This document shows, in pieces, positions 1 through 10,409 of a stretch of 64,000 nucleotides of DNA; position 1 is the first letter of the stretch; every line of letters begins with the position of its first letter. Made by a program: the position numbers and the translations under genes. The notes under the pieces were generated by a model, which saw nothing but the letters and a program-made list of their open reading frames with translations, was not told the DNA's origin and did not search any database. Where the stretch lies: positions 38,040,854-38,104,853 of the forward strand of contig CM054116.1 of NCBI GenBank assembly GCA_028673005.1, written 5' to 3'. The DNA is from Tanypteryx hageni. Its lineage: Eukaryota > Arthropoda > Insecta > Odonata > Petaluridae.

Positions 1-1287
1 GAAAAATATGCAGGAGCGCAAAAATTGAAAACAGCGCTCACTGCAAAGAACAGTAGTACGAAAGATTGTAAAATTTAAAAACTTTAGCAAATAACTTTAT
101 ACCTATATCTGCAATGAAGAGTCAAAGCGGTGGATACTGTGGATTAAGCTCAAATAAGGCTGATGATTCTAAAGATAAACGCTTATTTTTTCCACTTGGG
201 TATTTTTTGCCCAGACGCGCACGTCCTCTCGGGTTAATTCCCACGATTTTCGGCTTCTCACATATTTGATTCTTCACTCGAGAGTCACATTTTCGGTAAG
301 TTTATTGGGAAGAATAAACAAATCATCGTGGGAATGTTCTTGAAAGATTCCATCCCTTCTCCATATGAGCTGTACACATCATCCACCAGTCTCCCATAGT
401 TCTCGCAAAATATCGTTCCGTTTTTGTCTTGGACGTATTTCCAGAGGCGGATTTATGCAAAGGCGTATGAGGCGCTAGCTGCGGGCCTCGTCGAAAAGAG
501 GGCCTCGCAAATGGGATCTCCTCGAAAAATGAGCCTCACCAAAGGTCCGCAAGGTCGCCGGTCAGGTAAACCTTTCCCGGGCCGGGAAAAAATTGCCAGT
601 CCGCGCTTGCTTCATTAAAAACTACATTTTTAATTACTTGATTTTCTGCTCGATTATCATTTCCAGTTATTTGTATTTTCACACCCTGACGTGATGTGAG
701 TTTAACGAATATATTTTTTGGGAATGTGTTTGGTTTTTAAATAAAAAAATTAAGAAAATTAGTTGAATAACTCGGTATAAAATAGAGCTGAAATTCCTGG
801 AGTTTAAAAAGGATATAGAGCGTTAAAGAGAGAGAGACAACCAGAAATAGGATTTTAGTAATACAGATAAAAAATATAAATAACATGAATACTGCGGCCG
901 ATTTATTTGCATTAAATTCATATCTTCGGTCGTTTCGAACAAGTTTTAATCTTGTTTTCGATCTTTAGGACAGTATATAAGTGCATATACGCTGAAATTA
1001 TCGGGGACAATAATACCCGTAACAATAGAATCTTAGTATTGAAATGTCAAAAAATAATTACCAAAACTAGAGTATAAATTCAAAATATGAGCGAATTCGC
1101 ATGAGATTGAGTATTTGATGGTAACAATAAGAATCCTCATTCATTCTGGCGTGTTTTAGCGTAAATTTCTTGTGGATAACTTAATTTTAAAATATTTTAA
1201 AGAGTAAAAGAATTAAAGCCTTTAGACCAAAAAGATGATTTTTAGGTGTTATCTTATAGGAAACGACATTCATCCTCTGGAGTAGAA
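1..1287. other. Intergenic, no gene recognised
   Basis: AT-rich sequence in which only short open frames without recognisable domains occur. A slightly GC-richer patch around 460-600 gives a basic 64-codon frame that lacks an ATG start and looks like no known family. Nothing else is supported. Confidence 0.6.
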
Positions 1288-2709
1288 GGTGCTTGCATAC
1301 TGCAAGCATTTAATCGCACCTTGAAAAAACATTAATTTTCAGAGAGATATTTCATCATGAGGAATATTTCTTTAATTCTAAAGATTTCTCCTCTGGACGG
1401 GTTTTTGTTTTTTCATTATGGAACAATAATGGAGTAAAACAATCAATATTTTTGCAAATTTCGAAATATTATACTTTTCCCACATTGAGTAAATAATTCC
1501 ACACATTTCTGCCAAATTTTAAATTTATAGTACAATTAAAAGTGAAATAACATTTATCTAATTGTTTAAATTTAAATAATTTATAACGGCCAAAATAACA
1601 ATTTTATGGATAAATTAAAATATGTATTTGTTTACATAGACTAACCTCTAAATAATTTAAAAATTTCAGCTCCCTAACTTGCGGCGTAGTGTCTAATCAT
1701 CTACCTATTTGTTTAAACTTTAAGAATTTTTAACTGCCAAACAAATTAAAATATCAAAATTTCTATAATCCCTATTTCGATTTTTACAAATCCTACTCTA
1801 AAAAAAATTTCAGCTCCGTAGCACATTCGAAAATACATAAACCTTGAAAATTTGCTTAAACAATTGCGAATTTTTAGCGGCCGCATTGTTGCACTTTTTC
1901 TAGATGTTCGTTTTTTCTAGTCGGTTTTGCACAAAATCCTAACTAAGAAAAAAATTTCGAATCTCCAGCTCACCTGGAAGTGCTTAAACATTAGTATCCT
2001 CCTATATGTTATATGTTATCTTCTCCACCTCCTCCTCCTCTGTAAGAAATGTCTATTTATAATGACTAGTAGTTGGTGCTTGCATTATGCAAGCATATAA
2101 TCTCTCCTTGAAAAAACATTAATTTTTCATATTTCATCATTACAAATATTTTGTTAATTCTAAATATTTCACCTCCGGAGCGATTTTCGTTTTTCCCTTA
2201 TGTAAAAATAATAGACTAAAACAATCCCAAAACTTTGCAATTTTAAGAATTTTATACTTTCTCCATTATGGGGTACTAATGCTACACATTTCTGCCAAAT
2301 TTTAAAGTTGTAGTACTTCTAGAAGTAAAAAAATATTTTTCCAATTGTTTAAATTTTGAACATTTTTAACGGCCGCCGCAATATGTTTATGGAGAGATTC
2401 AAATGTTTATCTGTGCAAATGCACTACTCTGTATATAACTTGAAATTTTCAGCTTCCTAGCTCATCTCGTAATGTCTAAACAGTTATCTAATTGTTTAAA
2501 GTTTAAGAATTGTTAACTGCCAATCAAATTAAAACATCAAAATTTGAATAATCCCTATTTAGTTTTTTACGAATTCTACTTATTAAAAAAAATTCAACTC
2601 CGTAGTACTTGCGGAAATACATAAACCTTGAAAATTTGTTTAAACAATTGCGAATTTTTAGCGGCCGCATCGTTGCACTTTTTCAAGATGTTCGTTTTTT
2701 CTAGTCGGT
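1288..2709. repeat. Tandem direct duplication, about 0.64-kb units
   Basis: Two diverged copies lie head to tail: 1288-1925 and 2075-2709, offset about 785 bases. Each begins with a short palindrome (GGTGCTTGCAT..TGCAAGC) and ends with a shared block running through GCGGCCGCAT and TTTTTTCTAGTCGGT. Internal landmarks (ACACATTTCTGCCAAATTTT, AACGGCC) recur in the same order. Divergence and small indels show the duplication is old. No coding frame is kept in either copy, so it is probably part of an unclassified dispersed element. Confidence 0.75.
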
Positions 2710-3204
2710 AGAGAGAGGGATTCAGTTCGCCACAGGTCTGTGACCGATTCGCCACATGTGGCGAGTTAGTAACAACGCGGTACTCGACTACTCAACGGCA
2801 TACAAGAATGATTATAAGTGGGTTGCGAGGGAAAGAAGACTTATGTTGATCGGAGGAGTGGGGTGTTCTTGGCAATGGCTTGTACTAAGACATCTATATA
2901 TTTATTTAATATCGCTGGGCATTACATAGTAATTTTTATAAACTTTTCTTATAACTATAACGGACATCGTTTTGTCTGTTTCAACACCTCCAAAGGACCT
3001 GGCAGCTGTCCTCAATACTTCGGCTTGTGTGCTTCCTACCGAAACTGGCAGGTGTCTTTCCTTCCTAGCGACCGTCTGTTGTCTTTGCGAATATATTTTT
3101 TACGTATTTCTTTGCGTACTTATAATTTCCCATTTTCCTTTTTTAAATAGTACCTGTATTTTTCTCTGTATCTTTTCATTGTAAGTATTTTAATATTGAT
3201 TATA

Positions 3205-3987
3205 CAGGGTGATCATTTTAAAATGAGAACCCATGAAAATTTTAATAACTTCGAGTAAAACAGTGCTAGAGACATGAAATTTAGAAGTCAAAACCTTTAT
3301 TGTCTGATATTACTTACATTGTCACAAATAATGTTGAAAATAACCGCTAGCATGTTGCATACATAACTGAGCACGACGAAGCATGTTCGAAGACACTGCC
3401 TGCAGCGTGATGGGTGTGTTGTTGGAAATGATATGTTGGTTGGTTTTCAATTCATCCAGATTGAATGGATTGCTGTTGTAGGCATTGCCTTTGATAAAAC
3501 ACCACAGAAAGAAGTCTAACGGCGGCAAATCTGGCGAGCGTGGTGGCTCTCACTAACCTGTGCTAAACGATCCTCAGTCAGAGGAGTCGACGAGTGAACA
3601 CGACTCACAACATTCACATTTCCAGTCTCCCTGAACATTTTCACAAGCTTCCATATCATAGATTTCGTTGGTACCTTACAACATCGAAATTGCCGACAGA
3701 AATCACCCTGAGTAGTTTTAAACGACTCTGATTTGAGGTAACGTTCCACCATAAACACTCACGCATCTATCATGAAAAAAAGAACTTGATTACTTCCACA
3801 ACATCTACATTGAGCTCCATGTTTGTTTATTGCTTGCACTGTGCATGCACATTCGTAGTGTCGCAGGCTGTCGACAAATGGCAACATCATGCAGGCAATA
3901 AAGATTCTTACTTCTAAGTTTCGTATCTCTAACTTTCTTTTACTCGAAGTTATTTTCTATGGGTTCTCATTTAAAAAGATCACCCTG
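3205..3987 (-). mobile_element. Internally deleted mariner-like transposon
   Basis: A 783-bp element bounded by TA dinucleotides (3203-3204 and 3988-3989). Its terminal inverted repeats begin CAGGGTGATC and run about 30 bp with few mismatches. Only the two ends of a minus-strand transposase remain inside it. Such elements can be moved only by a transposase supplied from elsewhere. Confidence 0.85.
3322..3758 (-). pseudogene. Mariner-type transposase, ends only
   Basis: The minus strand encodes an N-terminal helix-turn-helix segment at about 3540-3758 (VERYLKSESFKTTQGDF onward), of the type found in mariner-like transposases. A C-terminal segment at 3322-3528 follows in another frame (PPLDFFLWCFIKGN, then LDELK and the ITLQAV region). 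The central catalytic part is missing. The C-terminal piece matches the end of DDE transposases, where the last catalytic acid sits in a PxxPDLxPxDFFLW block. Deletion and frame change make it non-functional. Confidence 0.8.
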
Positions 3988-4091
3988 TATAAACTTTTCC
4001 TACTACTTTAAAAATATCGGTTTGTCTGTTTCAATGTTTTTAATGCTGCCATGTATATGTGATTATTAGACTTTTTCCACCATATAATTTG

Positions 4092-4334
4092 GGAATAATT
4101 TTGAAACAAAAAATCCTGCTATGACCGGGAATCGAACCCGGGTCTTCCACTTGCCGGGCGGATATTCTGCCACTGAACTACCGTAGCAGATAATCTTTCC
4201 TGTTTCTGAACGCGGGTGTAGAATAACCGCCCGGCAAGTGGAAGACCCGGGTTCGATTCCCAGGATTTTTTTGTTTCAAAATTATTCCTAAATTACAGCT
4301 TATGCCATTCTGCATAATTCCATATTATTCCACT
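4092..4334. mobile_element. tRNA-derived foldback element, copy A
   Basis: The element begins GGAATAATTTTGAAAC and its far end is the near inverse (ATTATTCC). It is flanked by a 10-bp direct repeat ATATAATTTG at 4082-4091 and 4335-4344. The left arm holds a full tRNA-like sequence on the minus strand. The right arm holds the anticodon-stem to T-arm half of the same sequence on the plus strand, so the element is a large imperfect palindrome. Related copies lie at 14114-14253 and 23040-23243. The variable 10-15 bp flanking repeats fit retroposition better than a fixed-length transposase cut, but the inverted termini fit a foldback DNA transposon. Confidence 0.8.
4118..4187 (-). tRNA. tRNA-Gly-like pseudo-tRNA inside copy A
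   Basis: The minus strand reads GCTACGG, then an A box (TAGTTCAGTGG), a five-pair anticodon stem TCCGC/GTGGA, a T arm CCGGGTTCGATTCCCGG with an intact B box, and TCATAGC closing the acceptor stem with one mismatch. The body most resembles tRNA-Gly. The loop is CCGGCAA: position 33 is C rather than the universal U, and the triplet would be GGC. It is therefore probably a tRNA-derived promoter unit and not a decoding tRNA. Confidence 0.6.
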
Positions 4335-4434
4335 ATATAATTTGTCAACTAATCTAAATAATACATGGAATTTATAATAAAAAGTTCAAAATATGAATTT
4401 CGTGTGCAATAATACTTTTAAATTGTCATTAAGG

Positions 4435-4603
4435 TAATTCAAGAACAAGCATCTAAAAAAATGCTTGTCTCAGGTATCTCCAATAGTCACAACAAAATTT
4501 AAAAAAAAACAGACGCGCGTTTCGGTTACAAAGCAACCGTCTTCAATAGTAATTCACCGAAAAGAGATTCAAAAATGATTTTTAAATGCTTGTTCTTGAA
4601 TTT
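4435..4603. mobile_element. Small MITE with 24-bp inverted repeats
   Basis: The arms begin AATTCAAGAACAAGCAT at the left (about 4436-4459) and end with the inverse at the right (about 4580-4603), with one mismatch over 24 bases. The interior contains ACGCGCGTTTCGGTTAC. No coding content and no clear target duplication were found. Confidence 0.55.
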
Positions 4604-6960
4604 TTTCAGCCAGAAGACGAGCACAATAGTTCCCTGTTGGATTAATTAACGTATTTGAAAAACTAAAACTAAAAAATAAATCAAATTTAATGAATAATTT
4701 TTAAAATGTAAACTTTTCAAATGCACTAACAAGTTTCAATAAATTTGTGTGCACCTCAAAAAATCGATTATTTAGTTTATCTCCAAAATTTGTTATCAGG
4801 GAAGATCCTTTTAACAACCATAAAGGATTTCCTTTCTGGTTACTGTTTGCAGAAAGGTTTTTAGGCGCAGGTAGATTTTCTCATTATCATTGTTGAGCTG
4901 GATGAAATTTATTGTCAAAATTGCTGGAAGAAATATCACAAACCCGCTCGCGAAATTAGTTACTTTATACTACAGAGCTTTTAAAAAGTCGCGCAAATCC
5001 TGTATATTTCACTCTATTATACAGGGTTACGCTTTTTAAGCACCCGGTTTATAAACTAAGTCATTAATATTTACCTTAGCTTTAACAACATCAACCATGT
5101 GGCGCCACTCTTAAAGAGCCGTTATAAAAGAGCGAAAGAATCGAGAACTGTTTATGACTGACTGTAATAGTATTTTTAACAAATTTCCCGAATAGGTAGA
5201 AGATTAAAATTTGGTAGGTATGTTTGATTCTTATATTAAATACCATTTACGAAAAGAAATTTCCATAAAGACCCGGGTTCAACTATAAAATATTATTTTA
5301 ATTTTCCATAAGATAGCACGTAAAAATCAATTCTTATGCTCATAAAATTATAAATATTGACCCTCAATCTTCAAACTGGGACTGTTTTAAAGGAAAATAA
5401 ACAAAGTTTATTATTCTTATCGTCGATTGTCTCCCTCAGTCCGGACACTCTCGAATGTAGCGTTTAAATGATTTATTTTGGCAAAATTTAGCAATTCTAT
5501 GAGGATTTGACTTGAAAACAATGCTATTGTCAAAATAGACACCCTATAATTGTCTCAATTCTCATATGAGTGATGCATACGTAAATATATTCCTTCTCGT
5601 CATATTGACTGGCTTTTATACTAATGATAGCATAATTTGTAAAGAACGCCTTTGGAGACTCTGTGTACTCCGAAATGGAGTACACATTTCCAATCTTGTT
5701 TTCTTTCGGGGAATATGTATGCAGACCCAAAACAAAACCAAATATATTATAACTGAACTGTCTAAATTCAAGGTCAAATTACAGACGGTTTTCATAGTAT
5801 AAGTGAGGAAAAATCCAACTTCCCTCCAATTAACCCGGTCTTTTTTCCCCATCGATCGCATTTATCGCGAGCCATGCTTATTTATGACGACCTAGTTCTT
5901 ATTTTGAGATGAATTTGACACAATGCAAACACCAACTTTAGCCTGTAACAAGAATTCTCAAATGGCAAGCTTTCTTAAATATGTTTACAAAGTAACATAA
6001 GAAATCTCCTCACAGAATTATAGATAAATAGTTCAGGTTATTGTGGTCCCATAAGGCACCGCTAGGCAAATAGAATTTGTGTTCCCTTTAGAGACCGCTT
6101 GGCCGTTAAAGGTTGAAGAGAGTTTCTATTCCGGATGATGCTTATAAATATGAAATTTCTTCAGATTTCTCAATAACGTATAGGTTCTACAGTCGATCTT
6201 AGACGACCATCAACGAACTGAAGCGCCAGGTTTTCCGGACGCAAGGGCTCCTAATAAGATCGTATTAATATAAATATCGAAATCGAATTTAACGCGATCA
6301 CAATACTTTTGAAATGCTTAGGTTTTAAGCATTCCATATTTTTGAGTTGCATCATATTTTTCCTGGCAAAATAGTAGAAATTCAACCATATTATTTATAT
6401 TTTCTGATTGAATATGTATCATCACTTTAAGGCAAGCATTTCGAACCCGAAGAGTTAACGCAATCGATGATATAGATGGGCCGTATTAGGATTACAATTG
6501 ATTAATAATGGCCAGAGTTGAATAAAAAAGACTTTTTGTAGAAGATTGAACGTCTGTTTTGCAAACAAAAAATAGATTTAGAAACCGCGTTCTATTGTAG
6601 CACAATAACTATGAAAAGCCTCTGTCTCCTTTTCACAAAAATAAAGTATCTTTTATATATATTATGTATAATTACTCAATGTCTGTCCGTTCGTTTATCT
6701 GTCCGCCCCCCCTTTTATCGCTTGAACAGTTATCATAGAGAAGTACTGTAAACGCCATTCTGTTTTTGCCAACTAGGATAACTCAAGAAAACTAAAAACT
6801 CCAGGGAGCAATTATATTCTCCCATATGTTTACACAGGAGTTTCGATTTTTCAAGGTGCAAGGTTTATTTCCTTCAGTCATTAAAATACGTAAGTATGAA
6901 CCCAAATTCTCCGTTTTTGCTTTATTCCTTCGGCTAAAACTATAAAATAACTTATTCTTG
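4604..6960. other. Intergenic repeats, no gene
   Basis: No supported gene. Blocks recur elsewhere in the window. The segment around 5640-5700 (AGAACGCCTTTGGAGACTCT and following) resembles 20700-20770 and, inverted, 42720-42760. The segment around 6660-6790 (AATGTCTGTCC.., TTGAACAGT..) resembles 35940-36070. These are pieces of dispersed repeats without coding potential. Confidence 0.5.
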
Positions 6961-7127
6961 CATTGTTTAGATGTTACACTGAAGAATTTGTCAGAAACAC
7001 TCATTTCTTTTCGAAATTTTATGACTTTTTCATACTCTTTCCTGCGATCCACACTGTTGCCTCCGATTCAATTAGCGTCTATTAAACCTCCAAATACACG
7101 AAAAGATTGCCTTATTCGCTTCGCGCT

Positions 7128-7137
7128 TTTTATGAAT
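7128..7137. repeat. Target-site duplication of LINE, 3' side
   Basis: TTTTATGAAT directly abuts the LINE 3' tail and is repeated exactly at 10400-10409. Confidence 0.8.
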
Positions 7138-7175
7138 CATCATCATAGGTAGTCTGTCCGTAGACAGGTCCGTGA

Positions 7176-10103
7176 TTATTCATGGTTAAACCTGGTTCTC
7201 CATATACTCCTATTTTCCGCTGTCCTCTTTATATCTTGATAACTCTCTTTCCCTTTCAGATCGTCTATCAGCTGAAACCTTTTCCTACCTCTTTCCCTTT
7301 TCCCATCTAGTTTTCCTTCTAACACGTCTTTAATCATACTCTCTCTCCTCAGGTAATGTCCAACCCAGTTAGCCTTCCTCTTTCTGATAGTCTGTATAAT
7401 CATTCGCTTCTCTCCTATTCTTCGTAGCACTTCATCGTTTTTCATCCTATCTGTCCATTTTATCTTCAGCATTCTCCTCCAAGTCCACATTTCAAAGCTT
7501 TCCAAGTATTTGATGTCATTTTTCCTTAGCGTCCATGTTTCTGCCCCATACAATGCTATACTCCATACGTAGCATTTTATCAACTTCTTGCGGATATCTT
7601 CCCTTATATTCCCTGTAAGTAGTTGTTTCTTTCTCCTGAAAGCCGCTTTTGCTTTTCCTATTCTAGTTTTGATCTCATCCGTACATTTTGCCTCTCGTGT
7701 TATGATACTTCCAAGGTATTTATATTCTGAAACTTGTTCTAATGGCTTTCCCCCAATAGTTATGTTCAGATTCTCTTCTTTACCCGATATTCGAATGACC
7801 TTGGATTTTTCTGTATTTATTTCCATACCATATTTTCTACCTGTTATCACTAGTCTATTTATCATTTTTTGTAGCTCCTCTTCCTTTATTGCTAGAAGTA
7901 CTTGATCATCTGCGTATTTTACTGTTCTTATAATCCTTCCTCCGATTTTGAAATCCCCTGTGCCTTCTAAAGCTTCTTGCATTAGACTTTCTCCATATAT
8001 ATTGAATAGGGTTGGCGATAGGCAGCATCCTTGTCTTACTCCTCTACCGATATTTATTCCGCAGGTGTCCACATTCTCAAACCTGACCTTTACAACTTGA
8101 TTCTCATATAGATTCCTAATCAGTCTCCTGTCTTTCCAGTCTACACCTATATCCTTTAATATCTTCATCAACTTTACCCAATTTACTCTATCAAAGGCCT
8201 TCTGCCAGTCTACGAAGCATGCGCAGATATCTTGACTGTATTCTATTGCCCTTTCTGATATGATTCTAACTACTCCTATAGCATCTCTAGTTCCTCGTCC
8301 TTTTCTGAAACCGAATTGATCTTCCCCTATTATTTCTTCTGCCTTTTTCTCCAGCTTTTTATTAAGAATCCTCGTGATGATCTTCGATGTGTGTGACAGA
8401 AGGCTTATAGTTCTGTAATCTTTACACTGCATTGCCTTTGGCTTCTTCTTTAGAGGGATCATTGTTACTTCTAGGAAATCCTGAGGCCACTCTCCCGTGT
8501 CGTAAATCTTATTAATCAATTTCGTGATCGCTTTTAGTCCTTCTGATCCTATGACTTTAAGTATCTCAGCCGGTATTCCATCGCTGCCCGTGGCTTTCCC
8601 CTTCTTTAGTTCCACCTTTTCTACTTCGCTCTCCATAATACTTGGTCCTAAGTTGTCTTCTTCAATGTTTTCCTCATTTTCCAGTTCTATTTTTGCCGCT
8701 CCTGCCTGTTTGCTGTATAATTCCTTAATGTATTCTTCCCATACCTGTGCTACATCCTTTGTTTCTGAGACTATCTTCCCATCCGTATTCATAATTCCTT
8801 TACCACAAATTCCATTAGACTTCTTATCTTCTAATTCCAGTGCCCTAGCGTACATCATATCGTACCGTCCTAACTTCTCCATTTGTTCTATTTCATCACA
8901 TTTTCCTTTTATCCAATTTTCTCTAGCTTTATCTGTTACCCTTCTCAACTCATTGTTTATGCGCCTATAGTTGGCTCTACCTTCTTCACTGTTAACGTTT
9001 TTCCATTTTCGTCTCTCATCCATTTTCTCCAGCATTTCCTTCGTGATCCATGGTTTTCTGATTTTCTTCTCTTGTTTTCCAATCTCTTTATCCAAGGTAT
9101 CCTTGATACTGGTTTTAATTTCATCCCATTCTATATCGACGGTCTTCGGTTTGTTTTCCAACTTTCTTAGGTTATCTTCCAACTTCATGCTGACTACATC
9201 CTGCCTTTCTTTCAGTTTTTGTAGGTCCCAGGTCTGTCTTTCTCTTCTCGTTTTTCTTATTTGTTTGAGCTTTGTACTCACGTCAAGTATTAGAAGGCTG
9301 TGATCTGAATCAATGTCTGCTCCTTGCAATGCCTTGGCGTTCTTTATGCTGTTCCTAAATCTTTGTTTTACAAGGATGTAATCTATTTGGCATCTTATTC
9401 TATCTCCTGGGCTTTTCCATGTGTATAACCTTCGTTTATGGTTTTTGAACCATGTATTAGTCACTACAAGGTCATTATTGATGCAGAATTCTACGAGTTT
9501 CTCCCCTCCTCGATTTCTCTTCCCAAGTCCGTATTGCCCGACAACATTTTCTTCCCGTCCTTCTCCGACTATGCTGTTCCAATCTCCCATTATTATGCAG
9601 TTTACCTTTCCTCTTCCGTCTTCTTCGTAAATTTCATTAATTTGCTCATAGATCTCATCTATTTCTTCATCGTCATGAGCTGACGTTGGCATATATACCT
9701 GGATTATCAGCATGTCCACTGGGACTGCTTTTAGCTTTATTGCCATCAGTCTATCGTTCGTTGCTATTATCTTTGTCACGCTTTTCATCATATCTTTCCT
9801 AAGTACCAGAGCTACTCCCCTTTCCCCACTATTTCCTCCAGAATAAACTACCGTGAATTCTTCCGAGTCGAACTGTCCTTCTCCCTCCCATCTAGTTTCG
9901 CTTAGCCCTATAATGTCAACTCTATTTCTTCTCATTTCTTCTTTCAAGTTCTCTAGCTTTCCTGCCTTTCTCATAGTTCTTACGTTCCAAGTCCCTATTC
10001 GTAATTTACTTTCGACAAATGTTTTCCTCAAGGCAGTCCCCGCCCGGAGATCCGATTGGGGGACTATTTTACCTCCGGATTGTTTTACCTCGAGAGAACT
10101 CAT
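7176..10103 (-). CDS. RTE LINE endonuclease/reverse transcriptase, intact
   Basis: An uninterrupted frame of 975 codons from the first ATG (10103); the frame is open a further 30 or so codons upstream. An apurinic-type endonuclease domain covers about residues 35-270: WNVRTM near 39, SETRWEG, MGDWN, and DSDHS near 262. The reverse transcriptase covers about 500-780, with FGFRKGRGTRD near 594, the CFVDWQKAFD block and the catalytic YADD near 729. The C-terminal region has ALYGAETWTL and a WRTRF ending, characteristic of the RTE/BovB group. By family knowledge the protein nicks target DNA and copies its own RNA in place. All catalytic motifs checked are present and no stop or frameshift was seen, so a recently active copy is plausible. 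Confidence 0.92.
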   Translation of the reverse strand: MSSLEVKQSGGKIVPQSDLRAGTALRKTFVESKLRIGTWNVRTMRKAGKLENLKEEMRRNRVDIIGLSETRWEGEGQFDSEEFTVVYSGGNSGERGVALVLRKDMMKSVTKIIATNDRLMAIKLKAVPVDMLIIQVYMPTSAHDDEEIDEIYEQINEIYEEDGRGKVNCIIMGDWNSIVGEGREENVVGQYGLGKRNRGGEKLVEFCINNDLVVTNTWFKNHKRRLYTWKSPGDRIRCQIDYILVKQRFRNSIKNAKALQGADIDSDHSLLILDVSTKLKQIRKTRRERQTWDLQKLKERQDVVSMKLEDNLRKLENKPKTVDIEWDEIKTSIKDTLDKEIGKQEKKIRKPWITKEMLEKMDERRKWKNVNSEEGRANYRRINNELRRVTDKARENWIKGKCDEIEQMEKLGRYDMMYARALELEDKKSNGICGKGIMNTDGKIVSETKDVAQVWEEYIKELYSKQAGAAKIELENEENIEEDNLGPSIMESEVEKVELKKGKATGSDGIPAEILKVIGSEGLKAITKLINKIYDTGEWPQDFLEVTMIPLKKKPKAMQCKDYRTISLLSHTSKIITRILNKKLEKKAEEIIGEDQFGFRKGRGTRDAIGVVRIISERAIEYSQDICACFVDWQKAFDRVNWVKLMKILKDIGVDWKDRRLIRNLYENQVVKVRFENVDTCGINIGRGVRQGCCLSPTLFNIYGESLMQEALEGTGDFKIGGRIIRTVKYADDQVLLAIKEEELQKMINRLVITGRKYGMEINTEKSKVIRISGKEENLNITIGGKPLEQVSEYKYLGSIITREAKCTDEIKTRIGKAKAAFRRKKQLLTGNIREDIRKKLIKCYVWSIALYGAETWTLRKNDIKYLESFEMWTWRRMLKIKWTDRMKNDEVLRRIGEKRMIIQTIRKRKANWVGHYLRRESMIKDVLEGKLDGKRERGRKRFQLIDDLKGKESYQDIKRTAENRSIWRTRFNHE

Positions 10104-10322
10104 ATTGTCCAACCATATAATCTTTACTAGGGATTGTAATGTGGTAGTTTCCCTCTTGCTTTCCACATCGCAGTACTGTAGCCGTTCAAATCGTCCTGAT
10201 CACGCCTACAGCTGTATTGGATATAGACCCAACCAACATCATTTGTTTTCGGCTCTATACCATACTGACAGTACTGCTGCCTACTGCCAGGCACTGATGA
10301 TAGTTTTTTTTTATAAATAAAA

Positions 10323-10396
10323 CCTCCATTCGAGGGGTTTGAACCCCCGAACTTTGCAATAGAAAGCCGACACGCTAACCACTACACCACCAGTGC
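10323..10396 (-). tRNA. tRNA-like 5' head of the LINE (not a decoding tRNA)
   Basis: The minus strand reads GCACTGG, an A box TGGTGTAGTGGTTAG, and a B box within GGGGGTTCAAACCCC. The 3' side (CGAATGGAGG) does not pair with the 5' side to form an acceptor stem. This is the signature of a tRNA-derived SINE head carrying an internal RNA polymerase III promoter. It lies inside the target duplication of the LINE, at its 5' terminus. Confidence 0.65.
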
Positions 10397-10399
10397 ATA

Positions 10400-10409
10400 T
10401 TTTATGAAT
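10400..10409. repeat. Target-site duplication of LINE, 5' side
   Basis: TTTTATGAAT, an exact match to 7128-7137, immediately beyond the tRNA-like head. Confidence 0.8.

Larger units (their letters stand above)
7138..10399 (-). mobile_element. RTE-clade LINE with tRNA-like 5' head
   Basis: A 3.26-kb non-LTR retrotransposon on the minus strand, bounded by the 10-bp direct repeat TTTTATGAAT. In element orientation it starts with a tRNA-like sequence (10396-10323), has a leader of about 220 bases, one long endonuclease/reverse transcriptase frame, and a short 3' UTR ending in a few ATG triplets instead of a poly(A) tail. The short-repeat tail and EN-RT order are typical of RTE elements. The sequences on both sides match an inverted repeat copy at 19840-20100 that lacks the LINE, so the tRNA-like part belongs to the inserted DNA. 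Confidence 0.85.

Noticed and set aside
4118..4187. Functional glycine or alanine tRNA gene
   Set aside because: C33, mismatched acceptor pair, palindromic mobile context and several copies indicate a tRNA-derived element.
8524..9303. Plus-strand frames of up to 148 codons
   Set aside because: Antisense shadows of the LINE EN-RT gene; low-complexity Ser/Phe-rich translations with no domain.
9853..10320. 155-codon plus-strand frame
   Set aside because: Antisense to the LINE 5' end; no family resemblance.
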